A DNA stretch of 12,785 nucleotides. It comes from an uncultured Solirubrobacteraceae bacterium. GTDB lineage: Bacteria > Actinomycetota > Thermoleophilia > Solirubrobacterales > Solirubrobacteraceae. Position numbers and translations under genes: made by a program. This document shows positions 6,772-12,785 of this stretch, piece after piece. The notes beneath the pieces were generated by a model. That model was given only the letters and a program-made list of their open reading frames with translations. It ran no database searches and was not told where the DNA came from. Position 1 is the first letter of the stretch. The number at the start of each line of letters is the position of its first letter. Location of the stretch: assembly GCA_955652345.1 (NCBI GenBank), contig CATPBV010000067.1:1-12785 (forward strand), read 5' to 3'.

Positions 6772-7347
6772 TTGGCCGAGTACCCGGGGGGCTGGCTCGA
6801 GCGCGGAGGTAGAGAGCCCGCGACCGACCTCGACCTCGTCGTACTGCTGCTCAACTCCTTCGACCTCCTCGCCGATCCGCCGGATCGCCTGACCGACCTG
6901 CGCTGGTTCTCTGAGGTGCTGACCGAGGTGGGCCACGACGAGATCGCCCGGTCGCTGCGACCCAGCGACCTGAATGATGTCCGGGAGCTGCGGGAGGCAC
7001 TCCGGGCGGTGTTCGAGGCAAGGTCAGCGGAGCAGGCCGTAGCGACCCTGAATCCGATGCTGCGCGATGCACCGGCCATCCCGCAGCTCGTGGAAGGCGG
7101 CGGCGGCCTGACGCTGCGCGTCAGCCCTGAAGCCCGCGGGCTCGCTGCGCTCGAGGCGCGGCTGCCCGCAGCGCTTGCTAGCCACCTCGCTGACCAAGGG
7201 GTATCCCGCCTCGGGACCTGCGCATCGCCTCCCTGCGAGTGTGCGTTCATCGATCACACCCGGGGCTCCACGCGAAGGTACTGCTGCGCCCCCTGCAACG
7301 ACCGCGCCGCCGCACGACTCTACCGCGAGCGTCGCAGAGCGAGTTAG
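6772..7347 (+). CDS. CGNR zinc-finger protein with N-terminal ABATE-like domain
   Basis: 191-residue protein of the ABATE/CGNR family, predicted stress-related transcriptional regulators common in actinobacteria. The alpha-helical N-terminal domain (about residues 20-140) includes LVVLLLNSFDLLADPPDRLTDL and VRELREALRAVFEA, matching the usual LxLxNTxD...LRxALRxL pattern. The zinc-finger end has cysteines C150, C155, C157, C171, C172 and C175 in CASPPCECAFIDHTRG and RRYCCAPCNDRAAARLYRERR. The name motif CGNR reads CNDR here (175-178), and a basic tail follows. It starts at TTG 6772 with AGGAG eight bases upstream. It lies 86 bases upstream of, and in line with, the exported hydrolase gene, whose promoter has a clear dyad; this protein is a candidate regulator, by position only. 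Confidence 0.82.
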   Translation: MAEYPGGWLERGGREPATDLDLVVLLLNSFDLLADPPDRLTDLRWFSEVLTEVGHDEIARSLRPSDLNDVRELREALRAVFEARSAEQAVATLNPMLRDAPAIPQLVEGGGGLTLRVSPEARGLAALEARLPAALASHLADQGVSRLGTCASPPCECAFIDHTRGSTRRYCCAPCNDRAAARLYRERRRAS

Positions 7348-7360
7348 CTTCGTCAGCTGC

Positions 7361-7389
7361 TTGACAAGATTTGGTACTGACGATACGTT
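7361..7389 (+). promoter_or_regulatory. sigma-70-type promoter of the exported hydrolase gene
   Basis: TTGACA (7361-7366), a 17-base spacer, then TACGTT (7384-7389), fitting the TAnnnT -10 form. Predicted transcription start is about 7396, giving a leader of about 38 bases before ATG 7434. Consensus -35 and optimal spacing make this the clearest promoter in the window. It lies entirely between the CGNR stop and the hydrolase start. Confidence 0.75.
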
Positions 7390-7401
7390 GCGCCGTCAGT
7401 A
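7375..7401. promoter_or_regulatory. perfect inverted repeat over the -10 box (putative operator)
   Basis: TACTGACG (7375-7382) and CGTCAGTA (7394-7401) are perfect 8-base inverted arms separated by 11 bases. The central 11 bases contain the whole -10 box, and the right arm covers the predicted transcription start. A dimeric regulator bound here would block RNA polymerase. Because the start is inside the right arm, an RNA hairpin is not the likely purpose. The regulator is unknown. Confidence 0.65.
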
Positions 7402-7421
7402 GCAAAGTCGTTCATGCAACT

Positions 7422-7429
7422 GAGGAGGG
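7422..7429 (+). promoter_or_regulatory. strong ribosome binding site of the hydrolase gene
   Basis: GAGGAGGG, four bases before ATG 7434. It fixes the start at 7434 rather than at the in-frame codon at 7371, which would lie within the promoter. Confidence 0.8.
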
Positions 7430-7433
7430 TCCA

Positions 7434-8288
7434 ATGAGACGGAAGCTGATCGCAACCGTGGCCGCCGGCATGGCCGTGACCGGCCTGCTGGCGACGGTCG
7501 CCGCCGGGCAGCCAGGGACGTCGGCGAGATCGACGTCGGCGTCGGCGGCACAGGTGATCGTCCAGGATGTCAGCGTGCCGGTGGCGGGGCAAGCCCCCGT
7601 CCCCGCATACCTCGTGCGAACCGAGGGCAGCGTCAAGGCCGGTAGCCAGGCGGGGATCCTGTGGCTGCACTGGCTCGGACAGATCCACAGTGATCGCACC
7701 GAGTTCCTGGCCGAGGCCATCCAGCTCGCCAGTCACGGCGTGGTGTCGCTCGTTCCCCAGGGAACGTTTCCTTGGCAGGCCAGCCCCGTTGGCACGAAAG
7801 ATGACGTCACGGCTGTCCGGAACCAGCTGAGTGCTTTCCGGGCCTGCCTCGACGCGCTGTTCGCCAACCGCCTCGTCGATTCCTCGCGGGTCGCAATCGT
7901 CGGTCACGACTACGGCGCGATGTACGGGGCACTGCTCGCCAACGAGGACTCGCGGGTGAGCGCCGCGGTCCTCGCAACCCCCGACGCGACCTGGGGCCAC
8001 TGGTTCGCGAAGTACTGGCTCGGCTACCGGCACGACCGTGAGGCGAGGTACGACGCGTTGTTTGCGGGATTGCAGCCCGTGAACAATGTGAGCCGTCTCG
8101 GAAGCCGCGAGCTCTTGCAGTGGGCGGGCCACGACATCTACGTCAGCGCTGGCGTGCGCAGGCAGTTTGCGCAGGCGGCGCCTCTCGCCCTAGTCGACCT
8201 CTACGGCGACGCCGATCACCAGCTGATCACGCAAACGCAGACTGACCGCGACGTCTTTCTCCAAAAGATGCTCGGCCTGAGCCCCTGA
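7434..8288 (+). CDS. exported alpha/beta hydrolase, dienelactone-hydrolase-like, with Asp at the nucleophile position
   Basis: 284-residue alpha/beta-hydrolase-fold protein. The N-terminus (MRRKLIATVAAGMAVTGLLA) is a Sec-type signal peptide, with a likely cut around residues 25-32, so the enzyme acts outside the membrane. The oxyanion-side strand is AGILWLHWLGQ, and EAIQLASHGVVSLVPQGTFPW matches the A-x-x-G-x-x-V-x-x-x-D/P-G pattern of the dienelactone hydrolase group. The nucleophile elbow is VAIVGHDYGAMYGALLA (G157-H-D159-Y-G161): Asp stands where serine or cysteine is usual, as in epoxide hydrolases and haloalkane dehalogenases. A C-terminal His candidate is H262 in GDADHQL. The substrate is unknown. 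The gene has its own promoter, operator-like dyad, ribosome binding site and terminator, so it looks like a regulated single-gene unit. Confidence 0.78.
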   Translation: MRRKLIATVAAGMAVTGLLATVAAGQPGTSARSTSASAAQVIVQDVSVPVAGQAPVPAYLVRTEGSVKAGSQAGILWLHWLGQIHSDRTEFLAEAIQLASHGVVSLVPQGTFPWQASPVGTKDDVTAVRNQLSAFRACLDALFANRLVDSSRVAIVGHDYGAMYGALLANEDSRVSAAVLATPDATWGHWFAKYWLGYRHDREARYDALFAGLQPVNNVSRLGSRELLQWAGHDIYVSAGVRRQFAQAAPLALVDLYGDADHQLITQTQTDRDVFLQKMLGLSP

Positions 8289-8295
8289 GTCGCCT

Positions 8296-8328
8296 GGCGG
8301 GACGGTCGTCTGGGGCGACCGTCCCGCC
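8296..8328 (+). terminator. strong hairpin terminator of the hydrolase gene
   Basis: GGCGGGACGGTCG (8296-8308) and CGACCGTCCCGCC (8316-8328) are perfect 13-base complements around a 7-base loop, beginning 8 bases after the stop. There is no T-run, but the stem is the strongest in the window. Confidence 0.75.
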
Positions 8329-8389
8329 GCCGGTCCAGGCAGATCTGCGGCCTCTACCGCCGCCGAGTGAGCGACAGCGCGAACGGCGC

Positions 8390-8430
8390 GTCGGGGTCGG
8401 TGGGCGTCGGATCACCGCAAGGGCCCCGAC
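8390..8430. other. two-tier inverted repeat upstream of the ThyX-like gene
   Basis: Outer arms GTCGGGG (8390-8396) and CCCCGAC (8424-8430) enclose inner arms CGGTG (8398-8402) and CACCG (8413-8417). A TACGAT at 8443-8448 could be a -10 box, just 10 bases before the GTG start, which would make a leaderless transcript; no -35 is evident. The dyad lies upstream of that box and could be an operator, a second terminator, or GC-driven coincidence. Confidence 0.3.
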
Positions 8431-8457
8431 CGGGACCGCCGCTACGATCAGCCGCCC

Positions 8458-10044
8458 GTGCGGTACCCGGTCGAGACGTTCACGGACACAGAGCGAGCGC
8501 GCCTCGTAGCGCACTTCACGAACACAGATCGGCCGGTGTTCGCGCTCGTCAACCTCCCGGAAACCGTCAAAGGAGCCCTATTCGCGCGCTACTCGCGCTA
8601 CCCAGGGACTCTGCGGCGGCTGTTCCTCGACGAGTTCGCCGACGACGTTCCCGAGACGAACAACCCCTGGCACGGCGAGGGGCAACGAGCCGCCCAGCTC
8701 TACGAGCGGATCTTCGTCGGCTATGGAGATGACTCGGTGGCGCAGCTGGGAGGCGCGCATCTCGCTTGCGAATGGGTGTCGAACGTGCTCACCAAGCTCT
8801 TGCAGCGCCCGCGGCTCGGCGCGTACCTCGAGCAGTCCACTCGCTACATCGCCTACGACTCTCCGATGCCCGACCCTCCCGGCGGGTACCGGTACTACCG
8901 CGATCCCGAGCTCGGACCCGAATACGAGGCAGCGATGGATCGGCTGTTCGAGATCTACTCCGAGTCGCTCCCGAGGGTCAGGTCCTGGGCTGAGCGGGAG
9001 TTTCCCGTGGGGGCGGGGGAGCCTCCCGGCGCCTACAAGCGGGCGATCAACGCCAAGGCGCTCGACCTGGTTCGAGGCCTGCTCCCCGCAAGCTCGCTGT
9101 CGCACATGGGGATCTTCGCGACCGGCCAGACGTATGAGCAGCTGATCCTGCATCTACTCGCGCATCCACTGCCGGAGGCCCGTAGCTATGGCCAGATGAT
9201 TCTCGAAGAGGTGCAGGCGGTGATGCCGAGCTTCGTCTCCAGGGTGGGGCGACCCGAGCGCGGGGGCGAGTGGGTCTCCTATCTGGCGGAGCGACGCGAT
9301 GCCGGCGAGCGATGGGCTGCGCGACTCGGCCTGCGCTCCGACCATGGCGGCGGAGGACCGTCGGTCATGCTGTTGCACGCCGAGGGAGACGAAGACCGGC
9401 TGCTTGCAGCGCTTCTGTTCGAGTCGAGCTCCGCGCCTGAGGAGACGATCAAGTCGGCGATCGAAGCCCTCGACGCACCGCAGCGTTCCGAGCTGCTGGC
9501 GGACCTCGTGGGCAGTCGCGGCAACCGCCGTCACCGGCCTGGCCGGGGGCTGGAGTCGCTTCGCTACCGCTTCGAGATCGTCTCCGACTACGGCGCTTTC
9601 CGGGACCTTCAGCGCCACCGGATGCTGACCGTGCAATGGCAGTCGCTGACTCCCGACCTTGGCGCCGATGTCCCCGAGCAGGTGCAGCTGGCGGGCTGCG
9701 GAGCGTCCTATCAGCAGGCGCTCGAGCTCTCGCGGCTCGAGTTCGAGCGACTCAGTCAGCGCGGTCTGAGCACGGCCGCGCCCTATGCGCTGTGCCTGGG
9801 CTACCGGATTCGATACATCCTCGACCTCAACGCCCGCGAGGCGATGCAGCTGATCGAGCTTCGCTCCGGCCGCGAGGGGCATCCGGCCTATCGCGCGGTG
9901 GCGCACGAGATGCACGCGCAGATCGCCGCCGTGCATCCCGCCGTCGCGGCCGCCATGACGCACGTCGACCGCGAGACCGAACCGCGGCTCGAGCGGATCC
10001 TCTCCGAGATCCGATCGCAGGCCAGAGTGGCGGCGCGACGCTGA
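8458..10044 (+). CDS. tandem ThyX-like (flavin-dependent thymidylate synthase family) protein
   Basis: 528 residues, about twice the usual 220-260 of ThyX, which methylates dUMP to dTMP using FAD and methylenetetrahydrofolate. The ThyX signature (RHRxxSxNExSxR) appears twice, 269 residues apart, each time degenerate. Residues 117-130 read RPRLGAYLEQSTRY: the middle histidine is lost but E-x-S-x-RY is kept. Residues 386-398 read RHRMLTVQWQSLT: RHR and the later serine are kept, but the final arginine and the glutamate are lost. Preceding segments (GYGDDSVAQLGGAHLACEWVSNVL; SLRYRFEIVSDYGAFRDLQ) align with the strand-helix leading into the motif. Start is GTG 8458, possibly leaderless. It may be a dTMP synthase with composite sites or a flavin/nucleotide enzyme of other function. 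Family call is firm; activity is uncertain. Confidence 0.8.
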   Translation: MRYPVETFTDTERARLVAHFTNTDRPVFALVNLPETVKGALFARYSRYPGTLRRLFLDEFADDVPETNNPWHGEGQRAAQLYERIFVGYGDDSVAQLGGAHLACEWVSNVLTKLLQRPRLGAYLEQSTRYIAYDSPMPDPPGGYRYYRDPELGPEYEAAMDRLFEIYSESLPRVRSWAEREFPVGAGEPPGAYKRAINAKALDLVRGLLPASSLSHMGIFATGQTYEQLILHLLAHPLPEARSYGQMILEEVQAVMPSFVSRVGRPERGGEWVSYLAERRDAGERWAARLGLRSDHGGGGPSVMLLHAEGDEDRLLAALLFESSSAPEETIKSAIEALDAPQRSELLADLVGSRGNRRHRPGRGLESLRYRFEIVSDYGAFRDLQRHRMLTVQWQSLTPDLGADVPEQVQLAGCGASYQQALELSRLEFERLSQRGLSTAAPYALCLGYRIRYILDLNAREAMQLIELRSGREGHPAYRAVAHEMHAQIAAVHPAVAAAMTHVDRETEPRLERILSEIRSQARVAARR

Positions 10045-10066
10045 GCCCTGCGGCCGGACAATCGCG

Positions 10067-10089
10067 GGTGCCAGCTGGGCTGGCTCACC
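10067..10089 (+). terminator. hairpin between the ThyX-like and antiporter genes
   Basis: GGTGCCAGC (10067-10075) pairs with GCTGGC (10079-10084) and ACC (10087-10089), with a 2-base bulge and a TGG loop. It lies 22 bases after the ThyX-like stop. It may end or attenuate transcription; no T-run is seen. Confidence 0.35.
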
Positions 10090-10124
10090 TGGGGATCCGA
10101 GGCGCAGAGCGGAGGTAGCTGGTC

Positions 10125-11336
10125 ATGGCGCACGTCGACGCCGGCTCCTTCCTGATCATTGTGTTTGCCGGCGCCGTCGCCGCGCTCACGGTGACGCTCG
10201 CGCCGCGCCGGTTCGCGCCGCCCGTCGTCGTGCTCGAGCTCTTGTTCGGAATCCTCATCGGTCCGCAGGTGCTCGGCATTGCGCACCCCGCCAGCTTCGT
10301 CGAGTTCTTCGCCAACCTCGGACTGGGGATGCTGTTCTTCTTTGCCGGGTACGAGGTCGAGTTCGATCGTGTGCGCGGCCGGCCTCTCCGGCTCGCCGGG
10401 TGGGGCTGGGTCTTATCGGTGGCGCTCGCTTACGGGATCGGAGGGATCCTGGCGGCGGCAGGGGTCGTGCTGTCGTTCCTCTACGCGGGCTCCGCGCTCA
10501 CGAGCACCGCGCTGGGAGCGCTGATTCCGATCCTGCGCGACGAGGGAGACCTGGACACTCCCTTCGGTACGTACGTGCTTGCGGCGGGCGCGGTGGGGGA
10601 GCTTGGCCCGATTCTGCTCCTGACGCTCGTCCTTTCGACTCAGAGCGCGATCGACCGTGCGGTGCCACTATTCGCCTTCATCGCTCTGGCCATCTTGCTG
10701 GCTCTGGTCTCGGTGCGATCGGCGCCCACCGGATGGCCGTTGGTCGAGCGCTCGATCGAATCAAGCAGCCAGTTTGCGGTGCGGATCGCGGCGCTGCTGG
10801 TATTCGGACTCGCTGAGCTTGCGACGAGCCTCGGCCTCGACGTCGTGCTCGGCGGCTTCGTCGCCGGGATGGTCACTCGGCTTGCGGTGCGTGGCCGGGA
10901 GGTCTCGGTGCTGGAGTCGAAGCTCACAGCCGTCGGCTTCGGATTGTTGATCCCGTTCTTCTTCATCGAGAGCGGCGTCGAATTCAACGTCGATGCGCTG
11001 TTCACGAGTGCCAGCGCGCTACTGAAGCTGCCCCTGTTCCTGGCGCTGTTCCTGGTGGTTCGCGGGCTACCGGCGCTCCTCCTGTACCGCGGTGCCCTGG
11101 CGACACGCGACCGGCTCGCCCTGGCCTGCTACTGCTCAACCGCGCTCCCGCTCGTGGTCGCAATCACGGACGTTGCCACCGACGATGGCCACATGCGTTC
11201 CTCGACCGCAGCCGCCCTGGTAGGCGCCGCACTCGTCTCGACCATCGTCTTTCCGTTCGTGGCACGCGTGCTCAGGCGACCGAGCGAGGCAGGCGCCCCG
11301 CCGGCGACGGCGGTCGAAGTGCCACCCCGGGGCTGA
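10125..11336 (+). CDS. cation:proton antiporter (CPA2 family, Na_H_Exchanger domain)
   Basis: 403-residue integral membrane protein with about 12-13 helices, exchanging Na+ or K+ for protons. Landmarks of the family include VVLELLFGILIGPQVLGI (helix 2 with the G-x-x-x-GP motif), LGLGMLFFFAGYEVEFD (helix 3) and ALTSTALGALIPILRDEG (the T-S-T-A discontinuous helix). The ion-site helix reads AAGAVGELGPILLL with E159, where many CPA2 proteins have ND or DD. Helix GFGLLIPFFFIESGVEFNV carries E282. There is no C-terminal TrkA-N/RCK regulatory domain; the chain ends with a short Pro/Ala-rich tail. ATG 10125 follows GGAGG (10111-10115) by nine bases. It is 80 bases downstream of the ThyX-like gene on the same strand, possibly co-transcribed. 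Ion preference cannot be read. Confidence 0.88.
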   Translation: MAHVDAGSFLIIVFAGAVAALTVTLAPRRFAPPVVVLELLFGILIGPQVLGIAHPASFVEFFANLGLGMLFFFAGYEVEFDRVRGRPLRLAGWGWVLSVALAYGIGGILAAAGVVLSFLYAGSALTSTALGALIPILRDEGDLDTPFGTYVLAAGAVGELGPILLLTLVLSTQSAIDRAVPLFAFIALAILLALVSVRSAPTGWPLVERSIESSSQFAVRIAALLVFGLAELATSLGLDVVLGGFVAGMVTRLAVRGREVSVLESKLTAVGFGLLIPFFFIESGVEFNVDALFTSASALLKLPLFLALFLVVRGLPALLLYRGALATRDRLALACYCSTALPLVVAITDVATDDGHMRSSTAAALVGAALVSTIVFPFVARVLRRPSEAGAPPATAVEVPPRG

Positions 11337-11339
11337 GCC

Positions 11340-12200
11340 CTACATCTCCTGGCCGCCGTTCACACCCCACACCTGCCCGGTGATGAACGACGCGTAGTCC
11401 GACGCCAGGAAATGAACCACCCTCGCGATGTCATCGGGCCGTCCGAGGCGTCTCACGGGGATCTGGGCCTTGATCCCGTCGAGCACCTTCTCGGGAACCG
11501 TGGCCAGCATGTCGGTCGCGATGAACCCGGGAGCGACGGTGTTGACCGTGACTCCGATGGTGTCCTCGGTGAGCTTGCCGCCCTTGGCGAGCTGGTAGCA
11601 CGCCTCGCGCGCGAGCGTCTTGGTCAAGCCGAACAGCCCCGACTTCGACGCGGCGTAGTTGGCCTGGCCGATGTTCCCGATCTCGCCGATGATCGAGGAG
11701 ATGTTGATGATCCGGCCCGTACCGCGCTCGATCATGTGCTCGAGCGCCGCCTGGGACATGAAGAACGCGCCCGACAGGTTGACCGCGATCACCTTGTACC
11801 AGTCCTCGTCGGTCATCTTCGCGACGGTCTTGTCGCTCGTGATTCCGGCGTTGTTGACGAGCACATCGAGGCGACCGTGCGCCTCGAGCACCTCGCCGAC
11901 CGCCCGGCGACAGTCATCCGCCGAGCCGACGTTCCCCTGGTGCACGCTGGCCTCGACCCCATGCTCTTGGAGCTCGGTCAGCAGCCCCTGTGCTCGCTCG
12001 GCGTCGCGGCTGTAGCCGGCCGCGACGACCGCTCCCTGCTCCGCGAAGCTGCGGCAGATCGCCGCTCCGATCCCGCGAGATCCCCCAGTCACGAACACCA
12101 CCTTTCCTTGCATCCGCGGCCGGCGGCGGTCGGCCGGGAACTCCTCGGTTGCGATGTCGTGGCCGCTCGGTGGGGCGCTGGTGGTGGCTTGAGTGCTCAT
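11340..12200 (-). CDS. phaB: acetoacetyl-CoA reductase (SDR family)
   Basis: 286-residue short-chain dehydrogenase, probably reducing acetoacetyl-CoA to (R)-3-hydroxybutyryl-CoA with NADPH for polyhydroxyalkanoate synthesis. It has the cofactor loop GGSRGIG (39-45), NNAG (116-119), and catalytic N141, S169, Y182 and K186 in INISSIIGEIGNIGQANYAASKSG. The closing GQVWGVNGGQEM resembles PhaB proteins (GQ-x-W-x-VNGG). The first 29 residues are a hydrophilic extension before the fold. I keep ATG 12200 because AAAGGAGAG lies just upstream and it overlaps the phaC stop as ATGA; an internal ATG (residue 30) lacks a ribosome binding site. A FabG role is the alternative, but the phaC neighbour favours PhaB. 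It ends 3 bases from the convergent antiporter stop. Confidence 0.88.
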   Translation of the reverse strand: MSTQATTSAPPSGHDIATEEFPADRRRPRMQGKVVFVTGGSRGIGAAICRSFAEQGAVVAAGYSRDAERAQGLLTELQEHGVEASVHQGNVGSADDCRRAVGEVLEAHGRLDVLVNNAGITSDKTVAKMTDEDWYKVIAVNLSGAFFMSQAALEHMIERGTGRIINISSIIGEIGNIGQANYAASKSGLFGLTKTLAREACYQLAKGGKLTEDTIGVTVNTVAPGFIATDMLATVPEKVLDGIKAQIPVRRLGRPDDIARVVHFLASDYASFITGQVWGVNGGQEM

Positions 12201-12785
12201 GGGCGCTCTCCTTTCGTGTCTTGCACGTTCGACCGCTCGGCGAGCCATGCGGCGATGTCGGGCCAGATCTCCTTGCGCGCCTTCGATCCGGCCATCAGGC
12301 CGATGTGCCCGCCCGGGCGCTCGAGCCGGGTGACGTCTTCGCTCGAGACGAGCTCGAGCAGTGGATGAGTTCCTTCGGGAGGGGCGATGTGATCAGCTCC
12401 CGCCGTGACGACAAGCAGGCTCTGGTCGATCCGCGAGAGGTCGACCCGCTCGCCTCGCAGGCGCATCCGTCCCTGCACGAGCCGATTTTCCTTGTACATG
12501 GTGGTGATCCAGTCGCGGTAGGCCTGAGCTGGAAACGGCGGGGTGTCGGATACCCAGCGCGCCATCGCCTGGTAGGCCGCCCGGCGCGGCTCGCCCTCCA
12601 GCACGCCCTCCCACAACCGGCGGTACGTAGTCCAATAGTTGGTGACCGGCTTCATCATCTTGTTGGCCCAGTCGATCGCAGGACCGGGGATCACTTTGTA
12701 GCCGTCAGCCACGTAGTCGACGTCGAACGAGTCGCGGGCGACCCAGTTTGCGTAGAGCGACCCGCGCGTATCCACGGGCGTGGTC
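12197..12785 (-). CDS. phaC: poly(3-hydroxyalkanoate) synthase, C-terminal part (5' truncated by window edge)
   Basis: About the last 195 residues of a PHA synthase, which polymerises hydroxyacyl-CoA at the granule surface. The frame runs off the window; the GTG at 12775 is an internal valine, not a start. Recognisable segments are TPVDTRG, the VIPGPAIDWANKMMKPVTNYW stretch, and DWITTMYKENRLVQGRMRLRGERVDL, similar to class III or actinobacterial PhaC. Two of the catalytic triad residues are visible: Asp in TAGADHIAPP (codon 12394-12392) and His in PGGHIGLMAG (codon 12307-12305). The nucleophilic Cys lies outside the window. Its TGA overlaps the phaB ATG, so the two are translationally coupled. 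The C-terminal motifs and the neighbour make the call secure; the class is less certain. Confidence 0.88.
   Translation of the reverse strand, partial: TTPVDTRGSLYANWVARDSFDVDYVADGYKVIPGPAIDWANKMMKPVTNYWTTYRRLWEGVLEGEPRRAAYQAMARWVSDTPPFPAQAYRDWITTMYKENRLVQGRMRLRGERVDLSRIDQSLLVVTAGADHIAPPEGTHPLLELVSSEDVTRLERPGGHIGLMAGSKARKEIWPDIAAWLAERSNVQDTKGERP

Noticed and set aside
7757..7775. Imperfect palindrome around GGGAACGTTTCC
   Set aside because: It is inside the hydrolase coding region, has mismatches, and does not match the LexA form found at dinB.
9154..9963. 269-codon minus-strand frame opposite the ThyX-like gene
   Set aside because: No family motif; codon-position bias and homology belong to the plus strand.
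12201..12248. Upstream start for phaB adding 16 residues
   Set aside because: It would overlap phaC coding sequence further and has no ribosome binding site; ATG 12200 has one and forms the ATGA coupling.
11412..12368. 318-codon plus-strand frame opposite phaB/phaC
   Set aside because: Acidic/Arg-rich shadow; the minus strand encodes an SDR enzyme with complete catalytic residues.
1..12785. CRISPR arrays, tRNA/rRNA genes, insertion sequences, attachment sites
   Set aside because: No regularly spaced direct repeats, cloverleaf-like sequence, transposase motifs or terminal repeats were seen on either strand.

Overview
This is a high-GC window (by eye roughly two-thirds G+C or more) from a bacterial chromosome. 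Gene content points to an aerobic actinomycete-type bacterium, most likely a deep-branching lineage such as Thermoleophilia/Solirubrobacterales. The hints are complex I genes in nuoL-M-N order, a Gram-positive-type LexA box, a CGNR/ABATE protein, a double-length ThyX-like protein, a PHA synthase with its reductase, and frequent GTG/TTG starts. The lineage is an inference; there is no rRNA or other strong marker. No tRNA, CRISPR array or insertion sequence is visible. The longest gene-free stretch is about 170 bases (8289-8457).

Layout. (1) 1-3775, + strand: the 3' end of a NADH:quinone oxidoreductase operon (nuoL fragment, nuoM, nuoN), closed by a hairpin. These genes encode the three antiporter-like, proton-pumping membrane subunits. 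(2) 3909-5655: a divergent pair, a 2H phosphoesterase (2'-5' RNA ligase family, - strand) and the Y-family DNA polymerase dinB (+ strand). A perfect Gram-positive SOS box lies across the dinB start, so LexA control of dinB is likely and may extend to its partner. (3) 5688-6631: a VOC-fold protein (- strand) convergent with dinB, then a GNAT acetyltransferase that seems to have lost its N-terminal part. (4) 6772-8288, + strand: a CGNR zinc-finger protein, then an exported alpha/beta hydrolase. The hydrolase has its own consensus promoter, with a perfect inverted repeat over the -10 box, and a strong hairpin terminator. (5) 8458-11336, + strand: a 528-residue protein of two tandem ThyX-like domains, whose signature motifs are degenerate in complementary ways, then a CPA2-type cation:proton antiporter. 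(6) 11340-12785, - strand: the PHA pair phaC (5' part outside the window) and phaB, with overlapping stop and start, converging on the antiporter gene with only 3 bases between.

How the parts work together. Complex I and the PHA pair are core energy and carbon-storage functions: PhaB uses NADPH to make 3-hydroxybutyryl-CoA and PhaC polymerises it. The middle is a set of small one- and two-gene units with local control. The best-supported regulatory elements are the SOS box at 4461-4474 and the promoter/operator at 7361-7401. The least conventional protein is the tandem ThyX-like protein at 8458-10044.
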